DNA of 64,000 nucleotides from Clostridia bacterium (GTDB taxonomy: Bacteria > Bacillota > Clostridia > Oscillospirales > CAG-272). The notes beneath the pieces were generated by a model. That model was not told where the DNA came from. It searched no databases and was given only the letters and a program-made list of their open reading frames with translations. Positions 28,842-36,837 of this stretch are shown one piece after another (position 1 is the stretch's first letter; each line of letters starts with the position of its first letter). The translations under genes and the position numbers were made by a program. The stretch spans positions 23,352 to 87,351 of the forward strand of contig JAFVTS010000004.1 of assembly GCA_017503105.1 (NCBI GenBank), written 5' to 3'.

Positions 28842-29375
28842 TCAATAGTTTTCTTTTCTTACTTCGAAGAAGCTCTGAGCGTGAGCGCAAACGGGGCACG
28901 CGCCGGGCGCCTTCTTGCCCATTACGAGGTGACCGCAGTTACGGCACTCCCACATAGTTTCCTCAGACTTCTCAAAGACCTTCTGCATCTCTACGTTATT
29001 AAGAAGAGCTCTGTATCTCTCCTCGTGAGACTTCTCGATAGCTGCAACGGCTCTGAACTGGAACGCAAGAGCCTTGAAGCCCTCTTCCTCTGCTTCCTTT
29101 GCGAAGGTGTCGTACATATCGGTCCACTCGTAGTTCTCGCCCTCTGCTGCTGCAAGAAGGTTTGCTGCGGTGTCACCGAGTCCGCCAAGAGCCTTGAACC
29201 AAAGCTTTGCGTGCTCCTTTTCGTTGTTTGCGGTCTGCTCGAAGATAGCAGCGATCTGCTCGTAGCCTTCCTTCCTTGCTACGGATGCAAAGTAGGTGTA
29301 CTTGTTTCTTGCCTGCGACTCACCTGCGAAGGCGGTCATAAGATTTTGTTCGGTTTTCGTTCCCTTGAGTTCCAT
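28842..29375 (-). CDS. rbr: Rubrerythrin
   Basis: Rubrerythrin reduces hydrogen peroxide in anaerobes using a diiron site fed by a rubredoxin-like centre. The 177-residue protein has an N-terminal four-helix ferritin-like domain with the iron ligands in [11 protein letters not shown] and [11 protein letters not shown], and a second set in the [10 protein letters not shown] helix. Its C-terminal rubredoxin-type knuckles are ECRNCG and CPVCAH. It lies 56 bp downstream of perR on the same strand, so the two are probably one oxidative-stress operon. Length is normal for a short-chain rubrerythrin. Confidence 0.95.
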   Translation of the reverse strand: MELKGTKTEQNLMTAFAGESQARNKYTYFASVARKEGYEQIAAIFEQTANNEKEHAKLWFKALGGLGDTAANLLAAAEGENYEWTDMYDTFAKEAEEEGFKALAFQFRAVAAIEKSHEERYRALLNNVEMQKVFEKSEETMWECRNCGHLVMGKKAPGACPVCAHAQSFFEVRKENY

Positions 29376-29431
29376 TTGTGTGTCTCCTTTTATAAAAAAT
29401 ATTTTTTAAATTATTTACTTTTTCAAAACTT

Positions 29432-29806
29432 TTATTCACCCGCCGCTGCTTTTTTGCACCTTGGGCAAACGTATCTTACCTTGAGCTCGTAGGAATCTAT
29501 CGCGTCGCCCGCGATCCCCTCAAGCTTCTCTTTAAAGTTCGGTATCTGAAAGTCCGTGACCTCGGAGCACATCGTGCAAAACAGATGCCCGTGCGGTACG
29601 AAAGCATTGTCGTATCTGTCCTTCGTTCCCTCTGCGGTGATGCGCCGGATGAGCCGCTCGCTCTCAAGAGCCTTCAAATTGTTATACACGGTCGCGCGAG
29701 ATATGGTCGGGAGCTTCGCCTTCGCAAGCTCGAAGATCTCCTCTGCCGTGTGATGGCACATATCCGAGCGCAGGACCTCAAGTATTACTGCTCGCTGTCT
29801 TGTCAT
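29432..29806 (-). CDS. perR: Fur-family peroxide-responsive repressor, PerR type
   Basis: The 124-residue protein is a Fur-family metal-dependent repressor. It has a winged helix (SRATVYNNLKALES), metal-site residues in RYDN, VPHGHLFC and VTDF, and the structural zinc cysteines CTMC and CPRC. The Asp in VTDF corresponds to B. subtilis PerR Asp104 (Fur usually has Glu), which favours PerR. The ATG at 29806 is chosen because GGAGG lies directly before it; a GTG five codons upstream lies on that Shine-Dalgarno. Two TTAGA-type inverted repeats lie upstream. It forms an operon with rubrerythrin. Confidence 0.9.
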   Translation of the reverse strand: MTRQRAVILEVLRSDMCHHTAEEIFELAKAKLPTISRATVYNNLKALESERLIRRITAEGTKDRYDNAFVPHGHLFCTMCSEVTDFQIPNFKEKLEGIAGDAIDSYELKVRYVCPRCKKAAAGE

Positions 29807-29834
29807 TTGTCCTCCTTTCACACGCCGAACGGTT

Positions 29835-29849
29835 TTAGACTCGTTCTAA
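29835..29849. promoter_or_regulatory. PerR-box-like inverted repeat downstream of the perR -10
   Basis: TTAGACTCGTTCTAA is a 7-1-7 inverted repeat with two mismatched pairs, immediately downstream of the perR -10 box (29854-29859), around the expected transcription start. This location fits autorepression. Confidence 0.6.
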
Positions 29850-29853
29850 GAAT

Positions 29854-29882
29854 ATTATACACATTCTAAATTCGTTTGTCAA
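29854..29882 (-). promoter_or_regulatory. Proximal promoter of perR-rbr
   Basis: On the - strand a perfect TTGACA and TATAAT are spaced by 17 bp. TTAGAA words overlap the spacer and the start region. Confidence 0.82.
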
Positions 29883-29890
29883 GAGGTTTT

Positions 29891-29905
29891 TTAGAAAAAG
29901 TCTAA
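29891..29905. promoter_or_regulatory. Second PerR-box-like repeat
   Basis: TTAGAAAAAGTCTAA is a TTAGA-n5-TCTAA inverted repeat just upstream of the proximal perR promoter. It matches the pattern of the box at 29835-29849. Confidence 0.5.
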
Positions 29906-29988
29906 AAAAATTTTGGAAAGCGAGTCTGCTGCGGACTCTGAGGGCTTCGTTTGTACCTACAAATTATTTTAAGATTTACCTTTCTTAG

Positions 29989-30017
29989 ATTATACACTAT
30001 TTTTCACGATCGGTCAA
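29989..30017 (-). promoter_or_regulatory. Distal promoter-like sequence upstream of perR
   Basis: On the - strand TTGACC and TATAAT are spaced by 17 bp. It is 135 bp upstream of the proximal perR promoter. Confidence 0.65.
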
Positions 30018-30076
30018 TAGTTTTAGAAAAATTCGACCTCGGCGTGCAATATTTGCGCTTATATTATTTAAAATGA

Positions 30077-30105
30077 TTGACTTTTTTTAAAATATGTGGT
30101 AAAAT
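30077..30105 (+). promoter_or_regulatory. Promoter of the LRR lipoprotein gene
   Basis: TTGACT (30077-30082) and TAAAAT (30100-30105) are spaced by 17 bp, about 34 bp upstream of the ATG. Confidence 0.75.
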
Positions 30106-30138
30106 TTTTATGTTATTTTAATAAAGAAAGGAAAATTT

Positions 30139-31242
30139 ATGAAAAACTTTAAAAAATTTTTAATTCTCCTGCTTGCGCTTAGCGCGCTTGCATTTGCGCT
30201 CGCATCTTGCGGTGAAGAAGAATACGTGCCCGAGGGCGACGGTTTCTTCCCACCCGAAGAAGAAGAGGAAGATGAGGTAAAGGACCACGTTTGTATTGCC
30301 AACGGAAACGTGTTTGAGAACGTCGTGGAATCCACCTGCACCGCCACGGGCTCTTACGATGACGTTTATTACTGCGTCATCTGTAACGGTGAGATCGTGA
30401 GAACTACGAGAGTCTCCGAGCTTAAGCCCCACGACTACGTAGACGGCTTCTGCTCCGTTTGCGGAGTGGAAAAGTACAGCGAGGGCTTAGAGATCGCTAC
30501 TTATATGTCTAACACGAAATACGCGATAGTCGGCCTCGGCACCTGCACCGATGAAAACATCGTCATTCCCTCCACTTACGAGGGCAAGCCTATTTCATAC
30601 ATCAATGACGGTGTTTTTGAGAATTGCGATTTTATAAAGAGCGTAAAAATTCCCGAGGGCGTTACCGCCATCTTTGAAGGAACGTTCAGAAATTGCTATA
30701 ATCTTGAGAGCGTAAGCCTCCCGAGCACTTTGAATTCGATCTATACCGAGGCGTTTATGGGTTGCACATCGCTTAAGAGCATCGTTTTACCCGCGAAAGT
30801 CAGCACGGTCGGCGAGGGAGCATTCAGTGGATGCACCGCGCTTGAAAGCGTGACTCACAACGGAGAGGGCGAGATAGGGATCTACGCTTTTAAGAACTGT
30901 ACATCTCTTTCCAACATTACCTTTACAGGCTATTTAAGCTCAATTGGCGTTTATGCCTTTGAAAACTGTGTATCTCTTGAACACATCGCTCTGCCCGACG
31001 GTCTTAAGTACATTCAAGGCGACCTTTTTGCAGGTTGCTCTAATCTTAAATCCGTGACCATTCCCGAAAGTATGTACCAAATCGACTCCACTGCATTTGC
31101 AACTTGCGAAAAAATGGAAGTTTTCTACTACAAGGGCACCGATTGGGACAGCGTTTGGAAAACCAACGTTAAAGCACTTGAACATATAAGAGTTGAATAT
31201 ATAGATCCCGGTGCAATTGAGCTTACCACGATTCCCGCATAA
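30139..31242 (+). CDS. Surface lipoprotein with BspA-type leucine-rich repeats
   Basis: The 367-residue protein begins with a lipoprotein signal peptide (positive residues, hydrophobic core, lipobox LASC with Cys24). A short acidic linker follows (residues 25-48, with a run of Glu), then a Cys-containing region with CxxC pairs (YYCVIC, FCSVCG). The rest, from about residue 150, is six or seven BspA-type (LRR_5) repeats of about 23 residues with the pattern AFxxCxxLxxIxLPxxLxxI. Such proteins are surface-exposed adhesins or binding proteins in gut and oral bacteria. AAGGAAA precedes the ATG. Ligand unknown. Confidence 0.87.
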   Translation: MKNFKKFLILLLALSALAFALASCGEEEYVPEGDGFFPPEEEEEDEVKDHVCIANGNVFENVVESTCTATGSYDDVYYCVICNGEIVRTTRVSELKPHDYVDGFCSVCGVEKYSEGLEIATYMSNTKYAIVGLGTCTDENIVIPSTYEGKPISYINDGVFENCDFIKSVKIPEGVTAIFEGTFRNCYNLESVSLPSTLNSIYTEAFMGCTSLKSIVLPAKVSTVGEGAFSGCTALESVTHNGEGEIGIYAFKNCTSLSNITFTGYLSSIGVYAFENCVSLEHIALPDGLKYIQGDLFAGCSNLKSVTIPESMYQIDSTAFATCEKMEVFYYKGTDWDSVWKTNVKALEHIRVEYIDPGAIELTTIPA

Positions 31243-31292
31243 TCCCCTGACACAAAAAAACGCACGGTAAACTGTATTTCAGGAGAAGAAAT

Positions 31293-31811
31293 ATGAAAGA
31301 CGTACTTATCGTCGTAGATATGCAGAACGACTTTATCGACGGTGCTCTCGGCACGAAGGAAGCCGAAGCGATAGTCGCCCCCCTCGCGGAGCGTATCGCC
31401 CGTCACACGGGAGATATATATTTCACCCGCGACACGCACGGCGAGGATTACCTCTTGACAAACGAGGGTAAGCACCTCCCCGTCCCGCACTGCGTAAAGG
31501 GCACGCACGGCTGGCAGATATGTGACGCGCTTTTGCCTTTCGCCAAAGACGAAGCCGTGATAGACAAGCCGAGCTTCGGCTCACCCGAGCTTGCAAGCCT
31601 TATCAAAAATACATACGAAAAAGAGGACGTTACCGTCACGCTCGTCGGTCTTTGCACGGACATCTGCGTTATCTCGAACGCGATGCTCTTAAAGGCGGCT
31701 CTTCCCGAGGCGGAGATAAGAGTCGAGAGCGCGCTTTGCGCGGGGGTAAGCCCCGAGAGCCACGAAAGAGCTCTTCTCTCAATGAAAACGTGTCAAATAA
31801 CGGTAATTTAA
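31293..31811 (+). CDS. Isochorismatase-like cysteine hydrolase (nicotinamidase-related)
   Basis: The 172-residue protein has the catalytic triad of the isochorismatase superfamily: Asp9 in VVDMQNDF, Lys92 in IDKPSFGS and Cys125 in GLCTDICVISNA. TRDTH near residue 45 and the HLPVPHC segment, which resembles the nicotinamidase metal-site region, point toward nicotinamidase-like enzymes that deamidate nicotinamide in NAD salvage. Length fits. AGGAG lies 8 bp before the ATG. It lies 50 bp downstream of the lipoprotein gene without an obvious terminator between, so co-transcription is possible but functionally unexplained. Confidence 0.88.
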   Translation: MKDVLIVVDMQNDFIDGALGTKEAEAIVAPLAERIARHTGDIYFTRDTHGEDYLLTNEGKHLPVPHCVKGTHGWQICDALLPFAKDEAVIDKPSFGSPELASLIKNTYEKEDVTVTLVGLCTDICVISNAMLLKAALPEAEIRVESALCAGVSPESHERALLSMKTCQITVI

Positions 31812-31870
31812 CAAAAAATCAGACATTTTTCCCTAAAAATAAAAATATTTGAAATATTTTTAAAAATTTA

Positions 31871-31899
31871 TTGACAATTACTAAATATTATGCTACAAT
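31871..31899 (+). promoter_or_regulatory. Promoter of the PC4-like gene
   Basis: A perfect TTGACA (31871-31876) and extended -10 TGC-TACAAT (-10 at 31894-31899) are spaced by 17 bp. An AT-rich perfect inverted repeat (31841-31861) lies just upstream. The signals suggest strong expression. Confidence 0.8.
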
Positions 31900-31955
31900 G
31901 AAATAAATTTAAAATATTTTTATTTATACATTATTATTTAATAAGGAGAAAAACA

Positions 31956-32180
31956 ATGCCTGAGATCAAGTATGAAGTAGTCGACAAGATCGGCGTCATC
32001 AGCGCAGGAACCAATGGCTGGAACAAGGAGCTCAACCTCATCAGCTGGAACGAGAGAGAGCCCGTGTATGACATCCGCACCTGGTCTGCCGAGCACGAGA
32101 AGATGGGCAAGGGCGTTACCATTACCGTCGAAGAAGCAAAGGTTCTTCGCGATATGCTCAACGCGCTTAACCTTGACTGA
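31956..32180 (+). CDS. YdbC-like small PC4-domain nucleic-acid-binding protein
   Basis: The 74-residue protein resembles the bacterial YdbC family of PC4/Sub1-like single-stranded-DNA-binding proteins. Recognisable parts are WNKELNLISWN, YDIRTW and the conserved HEKMGKGVTITVEEA segment. Homologues act as small dimers that bind single-stranded DNA; the cellular role in Bacillota is not well defined. It is a single-gene unit with a consensus promoter, AGGAG 9 bp before the ATG, and a strong terminator. That arrangement suggests a highly expressed, nucleoid-associated or single-strand-protecting protein. Confidence 0.82.
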   Translation: MPEIKYEVVDKIGVISAGTNGWNKELNLISWNEREPVYDIRTWSAEHEKMGKGVTITVEEAKVLRDMLNALNLD

Positions 32181-32202
32181 TTTTCGTATTAAAAATTAAA
32201 CG

Positions 32203-32248
32203 AAACGGGAACGCAGAAAACCGTAAATTCGGTTCTGCGTTCCCGTTT
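32203..32248 (+). terminator. Strong intrinsic terminator after the PC4-like gene
   Basis: A 14-bp stem (32203-32216 with 32235-32248) with an inner 5-bp stem is followed by TTT. It also faces the convergent feoB gene end. Confidence 0.88.
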
Positions 32249-32275
32249 TTTCCGACGAGATCAAAAATATTATCT

Positions 32276-34291
32276 TTAAAATATAAAATTCACGCAAGAC
32301 GCAAGAAGTATCCCGACCGCCGTTGGGATCAAAACGGCAAGCAGGGTCAGAAACGCCGAGCCCGTTTCGCGCTTTACCGTCATTATCGTTGTCGCGCACG
32401 GCCAATGGAAGAGAGTGAATATTGAGGCGCAGACCGCAGTTTTTACACCCCAAGCGTTTGCTGAAAGGATTTCCGCCGCCGTGCCCGTGCCTCCGTAAAG
32501 CGAAAGCGCTATCGGCAGTACGGTCTCGTTTGCGGGAAGCCCCAGAACAAACGCCGTGAGCATAACTCCGTCAAGTCCCATAAAACGCCCTATCGGATCA
32601 AGGGCACTGACTATCGCGTCCGTCGGATGCACACCTAATATATAAGTATTTGATAAAAGCCATATGACCACCCCTGCGGGCAAGGATACGGCAGCCGCCC
32701 TGAGAAAGATCTTGAGCGTTTTGTCGCGGAACGAGCGCTTGATTATTTGCATAAAGGCGGGGCGCCTGTAAGGAGGCAGCTCGAGGGTGAACAGACCCGC
32801 TTTTTCCTTTTTGAAGGCAAAGGCGATCACCCGCCCTACTCCGAGCGATACCGCAAACGAGAGGACGATGAGTAAAAGCATAGCAAGCGCACCTTCAGTA
32901 TAAAACGAGAGAAACGATGCGCATATCACCGTCAGCATCGGGAATCTGCCGTTGCAGGGAATAAAAGCGTTCGTGAGCACGGCAACGAGCCGCTCGCGCT
33001 TCGTTTCTATTATTCTCGCTCCCGTGACTCCGACAGCGTTGCACCCAAGCCCCATACACGCGGTAAGTGCCCCTTTTCCGCAAGAGCCGCAGGCAGAAAG
33101 CGGTCGGTCAAGATTATAGGCGATACGCGGCAAATATCCCGAATCCTCAAGTATCGCGAAGAAGGGGAAAAATATTGCCATCGGCGGAAGCATCACCGCC
33201 GTGACGGTGAAGAGAGTGCCGAGAGCGCCGTCGCATATAAGACTTACGGGGGCGGGCGGCGTTCCGATAGCCAAAATTCCCATTCTGATATAGGCGTTCA
33301 AGCGGTCGAGAAGGTATTCAAGCGCCTGCGACGGATACGCCGCAAGCTTCACAGTTATAAACAGTACTATCCCGAGAAAAACGAGCATAGCGGGAAAAGC
33401 AAGCACGCGACCCGTGAGTATTCTGTCGGCAAGCCCCAAGACGCGCGGACGCGCCTGTTTTTTCACCGCGTTTTCGGAAACGCGCTTGGCAAAAAGGAAG
33501 ACTGCCTCGGATACCTCTTCCGAAACGTCCTCGGAATCTATCCCGAGCTCGCCAAGCCGAACGAGCTCTTTCTCTATTACCGTCCCGAGCGCCCGTTCTT
33601 CTTCGCGCGGCACGGAAAAGTGCCCGCAAAGCTCACGGAAAGACGAGCTGTCGCCCGAGAGCGCCCTTATGGCTGTCATACGCAAAACGTTCGGGGGCGT
33701 GTCAAGTTTTCCAAGCGATTTTCCAATAGTACTGACGCTTTTCTCTATCTCTTCTCCGTATTTCAGCAGATGCGCGCGAGGCGGCATTTTTGCCGCCTCG
33801 TCAACGGCGCGCAAAAGCGAGGCAAGAGAGGATTTTTTTCTTGCATTGACCCTTACGACGGGTGCTGCAAGCAAATCGGACAGCCGCTTTACGTCAGCTT
33901 GCCTTCCCGTTTTTTCGGCGCTTTCGCAAAAGTTTAAAGCTACGACCGCTCTTTCCGACATTTCAAGTGCCGAAATAATAAAACTCATATTGGAAAGAAG
34001 TCTCGACTCATCGCACACTACAACGAGAACGTCCGAGTCCGAAAGCAGAAGAGAAGAAAAGGCTATTTCCTCTTCCTCCGATTCCGGGCAAAGAGAATAC
34101 GTGCCGGGCAAGTCGGTAACGGTATATTCACGCCCTTCAAACGAAAAATCTCCTACCGATACCTCAACGGTCTTGCCCGACCAATTACCCGTGTGAGCCG
34201 ACGCACCCGTCAAGGTATTAAAAAGCGTACTCTTCCCTACGTTCGGCACACCCGTAAGAGTAAATTTTAAGCTTTCATTTTCTCTTGCCAA
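32276..34291 (-). CDS. feoB: Ferrous iron transport protein B, divergent type
   Basis: FeoB is a membrane protein with an N-terminal GTPase that drives Fe(II) uptake. The 671-residue protein has the G1 motif GVPNVGKS (residues 14-21) and G3 DLPG. The G4 region (normally NxxD) reads NFCESA. The membrane half has paired Gate regions with PPMAIFFPFFAILEDSGYLPR, GCNAVGVTGARI and the variant FIPCNGRFP instead of FIPCGAKIP. It therefore differs from the second FeoB (46649-49093) and may have different metal or nucleotide properties. It lies 12 bp after feoA on the same strand. Confidence 0.9.
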   Translation of the reverse strand: MARENESLKFTLTGVPNVGKSTLFNTLTGASAHTGNWSGKTVEVSVGDFSFEGREYTVTDLPGTYSLCPESEEEEIAFSSLLLSDSDVLVVVCDESRLLSNMSFIISALEMSERAVVALNFCESAEKTGRQADVKRLSDLLAAPVVRVNARKKSSLASLLRAVDEAAKMPPRAHLLKYGEEIEKSVSTIGKSLGKLDTPPNVLRMTAIRALSGDSSSFRELCGHFSVPREEERALGTVIEKELVRLGELGIDSEDVSEEVSEAVFLFAKRVSENAVKKQARPRVLGLADRILTGRVLAFPAMLVFLGIVLFITVKLAAYPSQALEYLLDRLNAYIRMGILAIGTPPAPVSLICDGALGTLFTVTAVMLPPMAIFFPFFAILEDSGYLPRIAYNLDRPLSACGSCGKGALTACMGLGCNAVGVTGARIIETKRERLVAVLTNAFIPCNGRFPMLTVICASFLSFYTEGALAMLLLIVLSFAVSLGVGRVIAFAFKKEKAGLFTLELPPYRRPAFMQIIKRSFRDKTLKIFLRAAAVSLPAGVVIWLLSNTYILGVHPTDAIVSALDPIGRFMGLDGVMLTAFVLGLPANETVLPIALSLYGGTGTAAEILSANAWGVKTAVCASIFTLFHWPCATTIMTVKRETGSAFLTLLAVLIPTAVGILLASCVNFIF

Positions 34292-34303
34292 ACCAAAAAA
34301 CTC

Positions 34304-34552
34304 CTAAATCACGCAGTAAATTTTTTCAGCATCCGCCCCTCGGATAGCAAGCACCCTGTCACCGACGAGATAAGCCGACGGGTCGCCGAAGGGGGCCTTC
34401 CCGAGGCAGGAGATCTCAGCGCCCGCACTCATTCCGAGCGCGGAAAGCCTCGTGCGCTGTCTTGGAGGCATATCGACGCTTTCGATGAACGCCGATTCTC
34501 CGACAGGGAGCGCACGCAGGCAAAGATGCCTTGACTTTTCACTTTTTTCCAT
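34304..34552 (-). CDS. feoA: Ferrous iron transport protein A
   Basis: FeoA is a small SH3-like cytoplasmic partner of FeoB. The 82-residue protein (start chosen at 34552, with AAGGA upstream) has the FeoA core: LRALPVGESAFIESV, RLSALGMSAGAEISCL and YLVGDRVLAIRGADAEKIYC. The frame is open further upstream, but there it covers the promoter and a palindrome, so the longer form is unlikely. It is the first gene of a feoA-feoB operon; a TAGTATT-n4-AATACTA palindrome lies 98 bp before the start. Confidence 0.9.
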   Translation of the reverse strand: MEKSEKSRHLCLRALPVGESAFIESVDMPPRQRTRLSALGMSAGAEISCLGKAPFGDPSAYLVGDRVLAIRGADAEKIYCVI

Positions 34553-34649
34553 TGCTTCGTCCTTGTGCTTTAAAAAGAAAATTAAACGCCCGTTTCCCCG
34601 AGCGCTCATACGAGATTTCGGGAGCGCTTTTACGGCGCTCCTATTTTCA

Positions 34650-34667
34650 TAGTATTCATAAATACTA
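34650..34667. promoter_or_regulatory. Palindromic operator candidate upstream of feoA (first copy)
   Basis: TAGTATTCATAAATACTA is a perfect 7-4-7 inverted repeat. On the - strand a weak -35 (TGTCAC) and a -10 (TACTAT) can be drawn so that the palindrome covers the -10. It differs from the GTTAG-CTAAC boxes of the second feo locus, so another regulator may act here. Confidence 0.5.
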
Positions 34668-34717
34668 AGGACGTGACAGACTTTTCGGAAAATATTTTTT
34701 CTTTTACATTTTTTTCG

Positions 34718-34746
34718 TTGCAAAATAATAAAATTTATGGTATAAT
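34718..34746 (+). promoter_or_regulatory. Promoter of the serine hydrolase gene
   Basis: TTGCAA and TATAAT are spaced by 17 bp with an extended -10 (TGG), 36 bp upstream of the ATG. Confidence 0.75.
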
Positions 34747-34782
34747 ATTTTGTACTTTTAAAAAAGGAGGGATAAATCGCGT

Positions 34783-36756
34783 ATGCAAAAAGAAATAAAA
34801 CGCTCAGTTCAGCTCATATGCACGCTTCTTCTTGGCAGCCGCGATCCCGCCGTTGTCACGTATACTCCGAGCAAAACCGAACTTACGGCAAGAGCGCACC
34901 GTTATTTCAAGCGCACACCTCCTCACAGAAAAGGAATATCGGACGCGAGGATACAGAACTTCCTTTACGAGCTTGAAGCGGACCCGCTTTGCAATATACA
35001 TTCCGTCACGGTGCTTAAGGATGACGATATAATATGCGAGGCGTACGCCCCGGGCTTTGAGCGCGGACTTGCCCATCTTTCTCACTCTATGTCAAAAACA
35101 GTCACGGGCATTGCCGCGGCGATACTCGCCGACGAAGAAAAGCTCGACGCAGATATGCACCTTGCCGACGTTTTTACCGAATTCAAGCTGCCGAAGTCTG
35201 TCGCAGATATAAAGATCAAAGATCTTCTTTTAATGTCATCGGGTCTTTCCTTCTCGGAGCTCGGTGCTGTGACGAGCACCGCGTGGACTGAGGACTTTCT
35301 GTCCTCGGATCAGGTATTTGAATCCGGCGAAGGCTTTTCATATAACAGTATGAACTCGTATATTCTCGCCAGAGTCATAGAGCATTTATCGGGCGAGAGC
35401 TTTGGAGATTTTGTGAAGAGCCGACTCTTTGAGCCGTTGAAAATTACAAATTACTTTTGGGAAAAGAGCCCCGAAGGAACCGAAAAGGGCGGTTGGGGTC
35501 TTTATCTTGCCCCCGAGGATTGGCTCAAAATAGCTACGCTGTTTCTGACAGGCGGAAAATTTGAGGGCAAGGCTATAATCTCCCACATCAGTATGCTGGA
35601 GCTCCTGCTCGACAGAAACCCGCACTCAGAGGCGAGGGACGAGAACTTTGATTACGCAGGTCACCTGAACGTAGGAAAAGACTCCCCCTCCGTCTTGCTT
35701 AACGGACTTTTCGGTCAGAACGTGTACATAAACACAAAGAACGGAATAGCCGTTATGATAAACGCGGGGAACAGCGACCTTTTCAAGAAAAGCAAAACTC
35801 TTGATATCATAATGAAATATTTCTCGGGTGATATAGCCGACGAGCGCGTCGGTCTTTTCGCCTCCTTCCGCTCCTATCACGCGCTTATAAAGCAAGAGCA
35901 CCACTTCTTTGAAACAAGAAGCCCCGTGCCGCTCCACAAGCACAAAAGCCTGCTTGAGCAGCTTCGGATCTTTACCGACGAATTCCCCGAGGAATGGGAG
36001 GATATTCTCGGTGCTTATCTTCTTCCGATGAACAACGACGAGCTCTTGCCGCTTATCACGCGCTTTACGCAGAACAATTTCGAGGGCGGTATTGACACGG
36101 TGGAATTCCTGCGCGACGGACATACTCCGCGCATCAGGATTTCTCTCGGAGAGACTGTGCGTGATATTCCGATCGGGATTTATTCTCACGCGGAAACGGT
36201 CGAGGACTTCCACGGCGAAAAATATATTATAAAGACCCTCGGCGGTGTCCGTAAAGAGGGTAACGAAACGGTCTGGACCGTGGAATTCATCTTCCCCGAG
36301 CTTCCAAACTCAAGGATACTGACGGTCAGAAAATCCGCACCCGACGAGATAAGACTAACCTTCACCGAAACACCCGGAGCCGATGCGGTAACGCCGCTGT
36401 TTGACTCGCTTGTAAATTCATCGTCTATGGCGTCACTTGCCGTCGGAATGATAGAAAGAAAGCTCGGTGAAGGCTTTATAAAAAACAAAATATCAGAGCT
36501 CTTTTCCCCGTCCTTCAGAGCGCCCCTCGCAGGCTCCGAGAGGGCCGAGGAGGTTTTGAGCGAAGAGAATAAAAGAATAGAGCGGGAGCGAGAGGAGATA
36601 CTTTCCGTTCCGTTCATCTCAAACTTCATCAGAGCGGAGATTCGCGAGAGTGAGAGTGAAAGCGATACCGCGACCCCGAGAAGACGCCGATTCTTCAACT
36701 TTATAAAATCCATTTTCCGCAAAGGTCAAAAGGCTGTAACGGAGAAAAGCGAATAA
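34783..36756 (+). CDS. Serine hydrolase of the beta-lactamase/class C family, with C-terminal extension
   Basis: The 657-residue protein has a class C beta-lactamase-like catalytic domain in its first 350 residues. The SxxK motif is SMSK (near residue 106) and the second motif is YNSMNSYI, with a YNS where YSN or YxN is usual; this variant occurs in esterase-like members. The next about 260 residues form an unassigned domain, ending in a basic amphipathic tail with RRRR. No classical signal peptide is visible, although a short hydrophobic stretch lies near the N-terminus. It could be an esterase, peptidase or amidase; substrate unknown. Single-gene unit. Confidence 0.8.
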   Translation: MQKEIKRSVQLICTLLLGSRDPAVVTYTPSKTELTARAHRYFKRTPPHRKGISDARIQNFLYELEADPLCNIHSVTVLKDDDIICEAYAPGFERGLAHLSHSMSKTVTGIAAAILADEEKLDADMHLADVFTEFKLPKSVADIKIKDLLLMSSGLSFSELGAVTSTAWTEDFLSSDQVFESGEGFSYNSMNSYILARVIEHLSGESFGDFVKSRLFEPLKITNYFWEKSPEGTEKGGWGLYLAPEDWLKIATLFLTGGKFEGKAIISHISMLELLLDRNPHSEARDENFDYAGHLNVGKDSPSVLLNGLFGQNVYINTKNGIAVMINAGNSDLFKKSKTLDIIMKYFSGDIADERVGLFASFRSYHALIKQEHHFFETRSPVPLHKHKSLLEQLRIFTDEFPEEWEDILGAYLLPMNNDELLPLITRFTQNNFEGGIDTVEFLRDGHTPRIRISLGETVRDIPIGIYSHAETVEDFHGEKYIIKTLGGVRKEGNETVWTVEFIFPELPNSRILTVRKSAPDEIRLTFTETPGADAVTPLFDSLVNSSSMASLAVGMIERKLGEGFIKNKISELFSPSFRAPLAGSERAEEVLSEENKRIEREREEILSVPFISNFIRAEIRESESESDTATPRRRRFFNFIKSIFRKGQKAVTEKSE

Positions 36757-36760
36757 AAAC

Positions 36761-36811
36761 AACGGGCATTTGCGCAGAGTCCGCTTAAGGACGCTATGCA
36801 ACTGACCCGTT
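36761..36811. terminator. Terminator-like hairpin
   Basis: The outer arms AACGGG and CCCGTT (36761-36766 and 36806-36811) enclose a smaller inner hairpin (GTCC/GGAC), followed by CTTTTT. It lies between the convergent serine hydrolase and AraC genes. Confidence 0.6.
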
Positions 36812-36837
36812 CTTTTTCTATATAGCTTGACGCAAAC

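Larger units (their letters stand above)
29807..30138. other. Intergenic stretch between perR and the LRR lipoprotein gene
   Basis: It holds two tandem - strand promoters toward perR, two TTAGA-type boxes, a small hairpin (GAGTC-n7-GACTC, about 29924-29940) followed on the - strand by a T-rich stretch, and the + strand promoter of the lipoprotein gene. A short transcript of about 80 nt between the distal promoter and the hairpin is possible but unproven. Confidence 0.5.

Noticed and set aside
34553-34723. Longer N-terminus for FeoA (first locus)
   Set aside because: It would cover the promoter region and palindrome; the ATG at 34552 has AAGGA upstream and gives the usual FeoA length.
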